In this document: in pieces, positions 6,054-14,144 of the stretch
Numbering within the stretch: the stretch's first letter is position 1
Layout: every line of letters begins with the position of its first letter
NCBI GenBank assembly: GCA_944326705.1
Contig: CALVEY010000020.1
Span: forward strand, 1-44,774
Origin: an uncultured Mucispirillum sp.
GTDB taxonomy: Bacteria; Chrysiogenota; Deferribacteres; Deferribacterales; Mucispirillaceae
Length of the DNA: 44,774 nt
Direction of reading: 5' to 3'
Notes under the pieces: model-generated
What the model was told of the DNA's origin: nothing
The model's database searches: none
What the model saw: only the letters and a program-made list of their open reading frames with translations
Program-made: the position numbers and the translations under genes

Positions 6054-8861
6054 ATGGAAGGCTTACGAGTTAGTGGTTTAATAAGTGGTATGGATACGGA
6101 TGCTATTGTTGAAGCCTATATGACTTCTGCAAAAGCCCCTATTAACCGATTAAATCAACAAATAGAAGAATTAAATTATGAAAAAACCACCTATAACAGC
6201 TTTATCACAATGATAACAGATGTTAAAAATTCCATGTTAAGCTTGAAAATGGAATCCACTTTTAAAAGCAAAACTACAACATCTTCTGTAGAAACAGTTG
6301 CATCAGCTACTGCATCTATTACTACACCTCCTGGAACATATACATTAAAAGTAGACCAGGTTGCAGAACCTGCCTATGCTACAAGTTTATACACAAATAA
6401 AGTTGTATCTCAAGTTGGTGCAGGAATAAAAAGCTTTTCTCCATCATTTTCTCCTTATGACCAGCTTGAAGGCACACATACAGTAGATATATACACCGGC
6501 TCAAACTATGGATATAATGATAAATGGTTTGCAAAAGATACATTTAAAGGCAATTTAAATGAAACATATATGGTAAACCATGCTGATAAAGCAGATAAAA
6601 CTTTAGTTAATGGTAATGGCGAGCTTACTCAAGATATTAAAGGTGATTTCACTTTTGTATATAACTATAATGGCGAACAGAAAAACTTTACAATCAGCAT
6701 GGATTATAAAGCCGGTACATCGCTGAATAAACTTGCTTCTGATTTAGATTTAGAAATAAATGCAAAACTTGATGCACTTCATGGCAATAATTCTCAGCAG
6801 ACTATGAAAGTAACTTTAAATTTAGATGATAATGGTTTTAATTTCTCCTTTTATGATGTAGATACTCAAAATGAGATAGAAGTATTAGGATTTGTAGATG
6901 CTGCAGATACTGGTGACCCTAGTGACCCAAGTTATGTGCCAACACCTACTTCTAAATTAATAGATGATTTAGGGCTTAATGCTACATACAAATCACAGTC
7001 TACTAAAGAAATAACAAATGTAATGGTATCAACTTCTTCAGAAAAACTTGGTACAAAATTAAATTCTGCTGACCAGGGCGGTTTTTTTGCTCCTGGCAAA
7101 ATAGAATTTGAAGATGGCAAAGGACCAAAAGAAGGCACTTTTAAAATCTATCAAGATTCTTCTGCAATATGCAGACCTGAAACATATACTACATTCTACG
7201 GGGATAAATTTGATAAAATAGCAAATGCAAACCCTGCTATAGAAAAAGAAGAAATTGATAACTGGCTTAATACTAAAATTGGTTCAAAAACTTCTGCTGG
7301 TAATACTTTTTTTGATGACGGCACAGTATTTGAAGATTTAAATGGTGAATTTTATATTAACGGTGTTAAAATAGAAATCACAGACTATAAACAGCTTACA
7401 CCAAATGAACTTATGGCTAAAATAAACGGCTCTGGTGCTGGTGTTACCATGACTTATGATTATGATAATAACAGATTCCAAATAAGTAATAATACTGGTG
7501 GTGCTGTTGAATTAACTCTTGGTAATGACAGAGATACATCAAAATTCTTTGATATCTTTAAGGTCGGGTTAAACAGTGGTGCAACTTATGTTCGAGGACA
7601 GAATAAAGGAACACTTGATACTGTAAAAGTAATTAATAAACTTGACCCTTCTTTTACATACCCTGTAAAAAGCGGTACATTTACTATTAATGGTGTATCT
7701 ATTTATGTAGATATTAATAATGACAGTATAGATGATGTAATAAGCAAAGTAAATAAATCTGGTGCTGGAGTTACTATGACTTATGACTCTACAACAGATA
7801 AATTTTCTTTAACAAGTACAAATGGAGAAAGAATAAAAGTTGGCGGTCCAAATGATACTTCTACATTCCTTTTATCAACAGGTCTTCTTTATATGCAGAC
7901 AACTGAACAAACAATAGGAACAGAAGGAAAAGATGCTGTATTCTCTATGAATGGTGTTAAATATACAAGAGATAGTAATGAAATAAGTGATGTTGTACCT
8001 GGTATGTCTTTCACTATCAATACAACAGGAACTACTGTATTTAATGTAAAAATAGATACAGATAAGGCAGTAACAGCGCTGGCTGAATTTGCTGCAAAAT
8101 ATAATACCTTAATTAATGCATTAAATCCTACTGAAATTGCTTATAATGATGATTTAAGGGACAATTATGGTGAACCGTTAACTGATGATAAAAAAGCATC
8201 TATGAGTGAAGATGAGATAAAAAAATATCAAGAAAATTATGAGAAAGTGCAGTATTATGACCTTGTAACTAGAAGTTCTGAATTAAAAGCATTAAAAACA
8301 AGCATTCGTTCTCAGTTAACAACTACTATTAATTCAGAAAACAGTAAATATTCATCTATTACTGAAGTAGGCATCACTATTGCAGGAAGTGATACAAGAG
8401 ATATTACTGTTACAAAATTAGGTCTTTTATTTGATGTATCTACTGACCCAGAAGAACTGGCAGAATATATAAAAGAAAACAGTGAGTTTGTATCAATTTT
8501 ATCAGAAAACCCTGATGATGTTTATAACTTTTTTGCTGACAGCAAAACAGTATATGAAACTGGAACTGACGGTAAAGAAACAAGTAAAATAGTAAATGTC
8601 GGCTGGGCAAAAGTTTACAGTGATTTTCTTGATACAAATATTAACTCTACATCTGCATTGTATAAAAAAACAAGTACTAATGGAACAATTGAGTCTGAAA
8701 TATCATCATTAAAAGAACAGGTAGAATCTCAGACTACAAGGGTAGAAATGTATCTTGAAAGGTTATATGCTCAGTTTACTGCAATGGAAGAAAAATTATC
8801 TACCCTGCAGCAAAGCTCAAGTTATTTAAGTAATTTAAGCACTAATAGTGCTTCAAAATAA
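6054..8861 (+). CDS. fliD: Flagellar filament cap protein FliD (oversized)
   Basis: Forms the cap at the filament tip that folds incoming flagellin, and can act as an adhesin. The N-terminus GLISGMDTDAIVEAYM is the FliD signature. The last about 60 residues form the heptad-rich helix typical of the D0 end. Two internal segments (about residues 430-490 and 540-605) share FxINGVxI and KxNxSGAGVTMTYD, which is the flagellin hook-IN repeat. The ATG at 6054 is chosen because GGAGG lies just upstream and the family N-terminus begins there; an in-frame TTG at 6006 would add 16 unrelated residues. At 935 residues it is far longer than the usual 450-680, with the surplus in the surface-exposed central domains. 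It is followed 20 bases later by fliS. Confidence 0.95.
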   Translation: MEGLRVSGLISGMDTDAIVEAYMTSAKAPINRLNQQIEELNYEKTTYNSFITMITDVKNSMLSLKMESTFKSKTTTSSVETVASATASITTPPGTYTLKVDQVAEPAYATSLYTNKVVSQVGAGIKSFSPSFSPYDQLEGTHTVDIYTGSNYGYNDKWFAKDTFKGNLNETYMVNHADKADKTLVNGNGELTQDIKGDFTFVYNYNGEQKNFTISMDYKAGTSLNKLASDLDLEINAKLDALHGNNSQQTMKVTLNLDDNGFNFSFYDVDTQNEIEVLGFVDAADTGDPSDPSYVPTPTSKLIDDLGLNATYKSQSTKEITNVMVSTSSEKLGTKLNSADQGGFFAPGKIEFEDGKGPKEGTFKIYQDSSAICRPETYTTFYGDKFDKIANANPAIEKEEIDNWLNTKIGSKTSAGNTFFDDGTVFEDLNGEFYINGVKIEITDYKQLTPNELMAKINGSGAGVTMTYDYDNNRFQISNNTGGAVELTLGNDRDTSKFFDIFKVGLNSGATYVRGQNKGTLDTVKVINKLDPSFTYPVKSGTFTINGVSIYVDINNDSIDDVISKVNKSGAGVTMTYDSTTDKFSLTSTNGERIKVGGPNDTSTFLLSTGLLYMQTTEQTIGTEGKDAVFSMNGVKYTRDSNEISDVVPGMSFTINTTGTTVFNVKIDTDKAVTALAEFAAKYNTLINALNPTEIAYNDDLRDNYGEPLTDDKKASMSEDEIKKYQENYEKVQYYDLVTRSSELKALKTSIRSQLTTTINSENSKYSSITEVGITIAGSDTRDITVTKLGLLFDVSTDPEELAEYIKENSEFVSILSENPDDVYNFFADSKTVYETGTDGKETSKIVNVGWAKVYSDFLDTNINSTSALYKKTSTNGTIESEISSLKEQVESQTTRVEMYLERLYAQFTAMEEKLSTLQQSSSYLSNLSTNSASK

Positions 8862-8881
8862 ATAAAATAGGAGAAGAATAA

Positions 8882-9310
8882 ATGCAAACAGCCTACCAAA
8901 ATTATAAAAAGCAAGAAGTTGAAGGTGCTACAAAAGGTAAAATTGTAGTATTGCTTTTTGAAGGAACAATTAAGTTTTTACGCAAAGCATCTAAAGCTAT
9001 TGATGAAAACAATATTCAAGAAGCACATAATAATATTGTAAAGGCAGAAAACATTTTATATGAATTAATGTCTACTTTAAATATGGATGCTGGAGAGATT
9101 GCAGATAACCTTATGCGTCTTTATGATTTTATGATTTGGCAGCTTATTGAAGCAAACAGAGATAAAGATAAAAACAAAGTAGAATCTGTTATTGAGCTTT
9201 TACTGCCACTTTGCGATGCATGGAAACAAATTGTAGAAAAAGACAATATTTCTGTAGTAAAAACTCCAGTAAACAGAGAACAGGTTAAATCAATTAACTT
9301 TGCTGGATAA
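8882..9310 (+). CDS. fliS: Flagellar export chaperone FliS
   Basis: Small helical chaperone that binds the C-terminus of flagellin in the cytoplasm and prevents premature polymerisation before type III export. The N-terminal AYQNYKKQEVEGATKGKIV and LLFEGTIKFLRKA follow the FliS pattern (YxxYxxxxV...LLYDGxIxFL). The length is 142 residues. It lies directly behind fliD in the classic fliD-fliS-fliT order, with an AGGAGAAG ribosome binding site, and should be driven by the same sigma-54 promoter. Confidence 0.95.
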   Translation: MQTAYQNYKKQEVEGATKGKIVVLLFEGTIKFLRKASKAIDENNIQEAHNNIVKAENILYELMSTLNMDAGEIADNLMRLYDFMIWQLIEANRDKDKNKVESVIELLLPLCDAWKQIVEKDNISVVKTPVNREQVKSINFAG

Positions 9311-9364
9311 TTTTTTTATAGACATATTTAAAATAAAAATATATGCTTATTTATAAGGAAAAAT

Positions 9365-9694
9365 ATGAGTGCATTTGATGTTATACTGCAGCAGTGTGAA
9401 AATCAGGCAGAGAAATTATGCTTTATTGAAATAGATGATAAATATACTAATGAAATTGATATTTTTAACAACTATTTTACTCAGTTAAAGCAGATTATAG
9501 AACAAGATAAATCATGTGAACCGGAAAAAAAAGTTGGCAGATTATCAGAACTGTTACAAATATTTATAAAGCGTATTCAAGATGAACAAGCAGCAACAAA
9601 AGAAAAAATTAATACTCTTAATAAAAACAGAAATATGGTAGGCTATGGTGCTGTAAAATATCAATTTGCTCATAGAATAAATAGGAGATATTAA
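9365..9694 (+). CDS. Putative FliT/FlgN-like flagellar chaperone
   Basis: 109 residues, predicted almost entirely helical and charged, with no signal peptide or membrane segment. The position third after fliD-fliS, the size and the helical content match FliT-type export chaperones, which bind FliD or the export ATPase. Sequence conservation in this family is very low and I cannot identify a signature; the C-terminus KNRNMVGYGAVKY resembles the Tyr/Gly-rich tails of such chaperones. The ribosome binding site is TAAGGA. The FliT assignment rests mainly on context. Confidence 0.55.
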   Translation: MSAFDVILQQCENQAEKLCFIEIDDKYTNEIDIFNNYFTQLKQIIEQDKSCEPEKKVGRLSELLQIFIKRIQDEQAATKEKINTLNKNRNMVGYGAVKYQFAHRINRRY

Positions 9695-9703
9695 TATTTT
9701 AAT

Positions 9704-9994
9704 ATGGCAAAAGAATTATACAAGATTACTATAATAGATGAAGATAAAGAGCATACTACTCTTTATGCTACAAGTGTTACTCAGGCAGATTTTTTAGGAT
9801 TTATTGAAATTTCAGGAATAGAATTTCCAAACCAGTCTGATATTATTCTAACACCAGGAGAAGATAAAGCCCACTCTCTTTTTAAAGATACAAAGCGTAT
9901 AATTATACCTGGTAATTATATTATCCGCATAGAAGAATTAAAAGAAGATAAAAAAGCACAAATAATAAATATTTTTGATTCGGTTAAAAATTAA
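9704..9994 (+). CDS. DUF1820-family conserved protein
   Basis: A 96-residue cytoplasmic protein of unknown function. The pattern YKITIIDED...LYATSVTQADFLGFIE, then ILTPGEDKAHSLF, then IIIPGNYIIRIEEL matches the DUF1820 family known from Pseudomonas and relatives, where the same order YRVxFxNxG, YARQV, GFxEIE, VDPSEE, FIPxHxxIRIDEV is seen. No catalytic residues are evident. It lies 9 bases after the FliT-like gene and 1 base before the LptF/LptG gene, so it is co-transcribed with both. The role is unknown. Confidence 0.75.
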   Translation: MAKELYKITIIDEDKEHTTLYATSVTQADFLGFIEISGIEFPNQSDIILTPGEDKAHSLFKDTKRIIIPGNYIIRIEELKEDKKAQIINIFDSVKN

Positions 9995-9995
9995 A

Positions 9996-11042
9996 ATGAA
10001 TTTAGTCCAAAAATATATAATTAAAGAGATTATACCATTTTTTTTAATAGGTAATCTTTTCTTTATGTTTTTGCTTTTAATGGAAAGAATGGTTACATTA
10101 GCAGACCTTTTCTTTTCTAAAAATGTTCCTTTAATTTTACTTGTAGAAACAATCATATACCTGCTTCCATCAATATTTTTTATGACTATCCCACTGGCAG
10201 GGCTTCTTGCTACATTAATAGCTTTCAGCAGATTATCAGCAGATTCAGAATTAATAGCAATGAAAGCAATAGGTGCCAGCAATAAAATATTAATAAAACC
10301 ACTTATTGCTGTTGGTATTTTTGCTGCTCTTGTTAACCTTACAATGGGTGTATACTTTGTAGAAAAAGGCTCTACATTAGCATATAATAATTTAAATAAA
10401 ATAGTTGAAAATATATCTATTAAAGACTTAAAAGCAAATGAAATATATGAGCAGATTCCAGGTATTTTACTGTTTGTAAAAAATAAAGTAAGTGATACTG
10501 CTTTTGATGATATGATAATGATACAGACAAAAGAAAAACTTATAATCAACGCTGCTCATGCAAAAATCACTCCAACTGATAATAAAAGTATGGAAATGCT
10601 TTTTTATAACGGCACATTTACAATGGAGGATACTCAAGGTAAATTATCAACAGTTGGGTTTGAAAATATGTCTATTAATCTGCCACTTAATATTAATATT
10701 GCAAAAGCTGTAAACTCTCCAATGACTATGAGTATCAGTCAGCTTATAGAAAATAGTGATAACCCGAAAGCTCAATTTGAACTTCATAAAAGATTTTCCA
10801 CTCCCCTTTCAGCTATTGTTATGATATTGTTTGGTTTTTCTCTTGGTGTATTTTTATCAAGAAGTGGTAAATCATTTGGTATATTAATTTCCATAGGGCT
10901 TGCTTTTTTATATAATGCGTTAATGCTTTATTTTGAAAACAGTGCTGGCTCAATTCCTATAAACCCTGCTCTGTCTGCATGGATACCATTATTTGTTTTC
11001 ATTCTTTTACTTATATATTCATTAAAACGCTCTTTTAAATAA
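9996..11042 (+). CDS. LPS export permease, LptF/LptG (YjgP/YjgQ) family
   Basis: One of the two inner-membrane permease subunits of the LptB2FG complex, which extracts lipopolysaccharide and passes it to LptC. Three membrane helices occur near the N-terminus, followed by the conserved SRLSADSELIAMKAIGAS cytoplasmic loop, a periplasmic beta-jellyroll region (about 140-250) and three C-terminal helices, as in the family. The 348-residue length is normal. The ATG at 9996 follows the DUF1820 stop by one base; an upstream TTG at 9975 would overlap that gene. The loop sequence is slightly closer to LptF, but F and G cannot be separated safely here. Confidence 0.88.
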   Translation: MNLVQKYIIKEIIPFFLIGNLFFMFLLLMERMVTLADLFFSKNVPLILLVETIIYLLPSIFFMTIPLAGLLATLIAFSRLSADSELIAMKAIGASNKILIKPLIAVGIFAALVNLTMGVYFVEKGSTLAYNNLNKIVENISIKDLKANEIYEQIPGILLFVKNKVSDTAFDDMIMIQTKEKLIINAAHAKITPTDNKSMEMLFYNGTFTMEDTQGKLSTVGFENMSINLPLNINIAKAVNSPMTMSISQLIENSDNPKAQFELHKRFSTPLSAIVMILFGFSLGVFLSRSGKSFGILISIGLAFLYNALMLYFENSAGSIPINPALSAWIPLFVFILLLIYSLKRSFK

Positions 11043-11120
11043 ATGTAAGTAAATTATACCTTGAAAATTATTTATATATAATATAAACTCAATTTGCTTA
11101 AATTATTTTTGGAGGCAATA

Positions 11121-12200
11121 ATGAATAAAGTTGCAGTATTATCTGGTGACGGTATCGGACCAGAAGTGATGGCAGAAGCGCTTAAAGTGCTTGATGTTGT
11201 TGCAAAAAAATACAATCATACATTTGAATTTAAAGAAGGATATGTTGGCGGCATAGCTTATGATAAAACAGGCACACCTCTTCCTGAAGAAACAATCAAG
11301 CTGTGTGAAAGCTCTGATGCAGTGCTTTTTGGCTCTGTAGGCGGTCCAAAATGGGAAAGTCTGCCACCTGAAAAACAACCAGAAAGGGGTGCATTACTTC
11401 CTTTAAGAAAACATTTTAATTTATTTGCAAACCTGCGTCCTGTTAAAATATTCCCTAGCCTTTCACATGCAAGCTCTCTTAAACATGAACTTGTAAAAGA
11501 CGGTATAGATATTATATTTTTTAGAGAATTAACTGGCGGTATTTATTTTGGTCAGCCAAAAAAAATTGCAGAAGATGGTAAATCTGCAGTTGATACTATG
11601 GCATATAAAGAAGAAGAGATTAAAAGAATTGCTGTAAAAGCATTTGAAGCAGCAAGACTTCGTAATAAAAAAGTATGCAGCGTAGATAAAGCAAATGTTC
11701 TTATGACAAGTATATTATGGAGAAAAGTTGTTACAGAGCTCCATGAAAAAGAATACTCAGATATTGAATTAAGCCATATGTTTGTTGATAATGCAGCGAT
11801 GCAGCTTGTTCGCTGGCCGGCTCAATTTGATGTTATTTTAACAGAAAATATGTTTGGCGATATTTTAAGTGATGAGGCAGCTATGCTTTCAGGCTCTCTT
11901 GGTATGCTTCCATCTGCTTCTATTAACGAAAGCGGCTTCGGTTTATATGAGCCAATTGGTGGTTCTGCTCCAGATATTGCTGGTCAAGGTATTGCTAACC
12001 CTATTGCTCAAATTCTTTCTTCTGCATTAATGCTCCGTTATAGTTTTAAACTAGATACTGAAGCAAAAGCAATAGAAAATGCTGTTGCAGATACTTTAGC
12101 TGCAAATATACGCACTCGTGATATTGCTGGTGAATCAAAAGATGTAAAAATAGTTTCTACATCTGAAATGGGTAACGAAATTATCAGCAGAATTAAATAA
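11121..12200 (+). CDS. leuB: 3-isopropylmalate dehydrogenase LeuB
   Basis: Catalyses NAD-dependent oxidative decarboxylation of 3-isopropylmalate to 2-oxoisocaproate in leucine synthesis. Visible are [11 protein letters not shown] at the N-terminus, the metal/substrate block with [20 protein letters not shown] (Asp ligands), and the NAD-binding [19 protein letters not shown]. The ATG at 11121 is preceded by GGAGGC and starts the family N-terminus; an upstream ATG at 11094 lacks a ribosome binding site and adds 9 unrelated residues. The length is 359. A 78-base gap with a possible promoter (TTGAAA at 11061, TATAAA at 11082, spacing 15) separates it from the permease gene. No leuA, leuC or leuD is in the window. 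Confidence 0.95.
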   Translation: MNKVAVLSGDGIGPEVMAEALKVLDVVAKKYNHTFEFKEGYVGGIAYDKTGTPLPEETIKLCESSDAVLFGSVGGPKWESLPPEKQPERGALLPLRKHFNLFANLRPVKIFPSLSHASSLKHELVKDGIDIIFFRELTGGIYFGQPKKIAEDGKSAVDTMAYKEEEIKRIAVKAFEAARLRNKKVCSVDKANVLMTSILWRKVVTELHEKEYSDIELSHMFVDNAAMQLVRWPAQFDVILTENMFGDILSDEAAMLSGSLGMLPSASINESGFGLYEPIGGSAPDIAGQGIANPIAQILSSALMLRYSFKLDTEAKAIENAVADTLAANIRTRDIAGESKDVKIVSTSEMGNEIISRIK

Positions 12201-12201
12201 T

Positions 12202-12915
12202 ATGATTAAAAATATATTCACTTTATTAAAAGAATATATAATAGAACATAAAGTATTTCTGGCACTTTTTATAGTGCTGGGAATACTTGCTTATAAATTC
12301 TCTTATATAGATATTCTAATTACAAACCTGTTTTATAATGAAAATGATTTTTATCTTGCAAATAATACTTTTGGGCTTATCTTATATGAAGGAGCATACT
12401 ATTTAACTATTGCAGTTATAGTTCTTCTTTTTATTATGCTGTTTTTAAATATATTTAAAAATATAAAACCATTTGGTATGCCTAGAAAAGCCATAATATT
12501 TTTTATAGTTATAGTGATTATGGCGCCAGGTATTGTTGTAAACAGTATACTAAAAGACCATGTTGGCAGGCCACGCCCTGCACATATTACAGAGTATGGC
12601 GGTACAGCAGTTTTTCAGCCCCCTTTTGTAATATCTGACCAGTGTGATAAAAACTGCTCATTTGTTTCAGGACATGCTTCTTTTGCATTTACATTTATGG
12701 CAATAGGTCTGCTTTTTAGGAAAAGATTAAGGCATATTATATGCACTTCAGGGTTTATTTTTGGTGCTGTAGTTGGCTTTGTCAGGATTTTTCAAGGAAG
12801 ACATTTTTTTACCGATGTAGTATTTGCTTTCTTTTTCACATGGCTTACTATTACATTGATTTATAAATTTTTCTACCCTGATGATGAGCTGCCAGACACA
12901 ATTCAAAAAAATTAA
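12202..12915 (+). CDS. PAP2-family membrane phosphatase (lipid A phosphatase-like)
   Basis: Integral membrane lipid phosphatase. The three PAP2 motifs are complete: KDHVGRPRP (K118 to P126), SGH at 156-158 with the catalytic His, and RIFQGRHFFTD (R195, H201, D205). About six membrane helices are visible. The stretch between motifs 1 and 2 with PPFV, a Cys pair and CSFVSGHAS resembles LpxE/LpxF-like lipid A phosphatases more than undecaprenyl-diphosphate phosphatases, and an LPS permease gene lies two genes upstream. Phosphatidylglycerophosphate or undecaprenyl diphosphate remain possible substrates. It follows leuB by one base. Its end overlaps the convergent Asp-Asn-repeat gene by 4 bases. 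Confidence 0.82.
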   Translation: MIKNIFTLLKEYIIEHKVFLALFIVLGILAYKFSYIDILITNLFYNENDFYLANNTFGLILYEGAYYLTIAVIVLLFIMLFLNIFKNIKPFGMPRKAIIFFIVIVIMAPGIVVNSILKDHVGRPRPAHITEYGGTAVFQPPFVISDQCDKNCSFVSGHASFAFTFMAIGLLFRKRLRHIICTSGFIFGAVVGFVRIFQGRHFFTDVVFAFFFTWLTITLIYKFFYPDDELPDTIQKN

Positions 12916-13340
12916 ATAAACATTCCGTCTGATGTATTATCAGACGGAGTATTATTATCTAATATTTTATTATCTTTTAATATGTTTTCATTATCTATTG
13001 TTACATTATCTACTGTATGATTATCTGATTGATTATCAGAATTAGATATATTATCAATGGTAGTGATTTCTTTATTTTCACTTATATTATCACTTTGATT
13101 ATCTGAAATATTATCATTTATATAGTTATTTTTACCATTATTATCTACTTGTGCAGCTGAATTATCTGCCGTGCCGTTATCTATTTCACTTTCAAGGACT
13201 TTTTTTATGCCATTATTAAGTGAGCTGTCCACATTATCTATTAAACCAAAACCGTTAAATTTATCAAATACAAATGCTCCTGCAACTATCAGTATAAAAA
13301 TTGAGCCAAAAACTATTATTGTAGATACTATATTCTTCAT
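12912..13340 (-). CDS. Membrane-anchored Asp-Asn-repeat protein
   Basis: I do not recognise the family. Residues 4-25 form one strong membrane segment with few preceding charges. The remaining about 115 residues are hydrophilic, low in complexity and acidic, and contain about 15 Asp-Asn dipeptides, often in the form SDNQSDN or DNISDN. At DNA level this appears as recurring GATAAT/GATAAC hexamers. The tail should be disordered and periplasmic. It is the last gene of the minus-strand operon, 12 bases after proC. The repeats could permit slippage or recombination and so length variation. Function unknown; a surface spacer or metal/ion-binding tail is conceivable but unsupported. Confidence 0.65.
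   Translation of the reverse strand: MKNIVSTIIVFGSIFILIVAGAFVFDKFNGFGLIDNVDSSLNNGIKKVLESEIDNGTADNSAAQVDNNGKNNYINDNISDNQSDNISENKEITTIDNISNSDNQSDNHTVDNVTIDNENILKDNKILDNNTPSDNTSDGMFI
12925..12947. terminator. Nine-base-pair hairpin at the convergent leuB/PAP2 and minus-operon ends
   Basis: CCGTCTGAT (12925-12933), loop GTATT, ATCAGACGG (12939-12947). The stem is perfect and far more GC-rich than its surroundings. On the minus strand a T-run follows about 14 bases later, beyond the stop codon of the Asp-Asn-repeat gene. The hairpin therefore lies inside the last codons of that gene, and may act as a terminator or RNA 3'-end stabiliser for both converging operons. Confidence 0.5.
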
Positions 13341-13352
13341 AAATTACCTGCC

Positions 13353-14144
13353 TTATTTTTTTGAAAATAATAATGTTTTTTCATATGCTTTATATAATGC
13401 AGAAATAACCGCACCCCTTACACCTTTTGATTCTAATTCTGCCAGTCCTTCTATAGTAGAGCCTGCTGGTGAAGTAACTTTATCTTTTAATACTGCAGGG
13501 TGAGTTTTAGTATTATAAACCATACCACCAGAGCCCTGCACAGCCATTGCAGATAATGATATTGCAAGTTCTCTTGGAAGTCCCATTTTAACTCCTGCAT
13601 CGCTCATTGCTTCTATTATCTGGTATATATATGCTGGTGAACAGCCTGTTAATGATGATACTGCATCTATCTTACTTTCATCTATCTCTATAAACATACC
13701 TAATTTAGAAAATATAGATTTAAAAAGAGTTTTATCTTCATCTAAAATATTTGCACCATATACATATGCAAGCACACCCTGGCATATTTGAACAGGTGTA
13801 TTTGGCATAGTTCTAATTATTTTAAGCCTTGTATTTACACTTTCCATATCATTTATACTTATTCCTGCAGCAACTGAAACAATAAGCTTATCTGCTAGTT
13901 CATTTTGATACAGTTCTAAAGTATTAATTAATGCATAAGGTTTAACAGCAAGCAGAATTATGCTGCTGTTTTTAATAACTTCTATATTATCTGCTGAAGC
14001 AACACCATATTTTGATGACAAGTGTTCTGCCTTACTTTTATTATAGTTTGATACAATTATATTTTTACTATCTAATGTTTTTGATTTTAAAATACCTGCA
14101 ATCATGGCTTCTGCCATATTGCCCGCCCCTATTATACCTAACAT
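13353..14144 (-). CDS. proC: Pyrroline-5-carboxylate reductase ProC
   Basis: Reduces 1-pyrroline-5-carboxylate to proline with NAD(P)H. The Rossmann motif GIIGAGNMAEAM starts at residue 3. AVKPYALINTLE, RTMPNTPVQICQGV and the C-terminal LKDKVTSPAGSTIEGLAELE signature are all present. The start at 14144 (263 residues) is preferred because the nucleotide-binding motif normally begins within the first few residues and because ATG overlaps the upstream stop as TAATG; an in-frame ATG at 14168 would add 8 residues. It is co-transcribed with the alpha/beta hydrolase upstream. Confidence 0.94.
   Translation of the reverse strand: MLGIIGAGNMAEAMIAGILKSKTLDSKNIIVSNYNKSKAEHLSSKYGVASADNIEVIKNSSIILLAVKPYALINTLELYQNELADKLIVSVAAGISINDMESVNTRLKIIRTMPNTPVQICQGVLAYVYGANILDEDKTLFKSIFSKLGMFIEIDESKIDAVSSLTGCSPAYIYQIIEAMSDAGVKMGLPRELAISLSAMAVQGSGGMVYNTKTHPAVLKDKVTSPAGSTIEGLAELESKGVRGAVISALYKAYEKTLLFSKK

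Noticed and set aside
10186-10203. Possible sigma-54 site CTGGCAGGGCTTCTTGC in the permease gene
   Set aside because: GG-GC offset is 13 rather than 12, which abolishes RpoN recognition, and it is coding sequence.
9938-10549. 203-residue minus-strand frame opposite the LptF/LptG gene
   Set aside because: It is antisense to a clear membrane permease; its hydrophobicity mirrors the real gene and it has no recognisable motif or ribosome binding site.
12691-12710. TGGCAATAGGTCTGC in the PAP2 gene as a sigma-54 promoter
   Set aside because: Spacing fits but several conserved bases differ and no flagellar gene lies downstream.
12950-13200. The regularly spaced GATAAT-like repeats as a CRISPR array
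   Set aside because: Repeats are short, irregularly spaced and encode an in-frame Asp-Asn pattern; there are no unique spacers of constant length and no cas genes.
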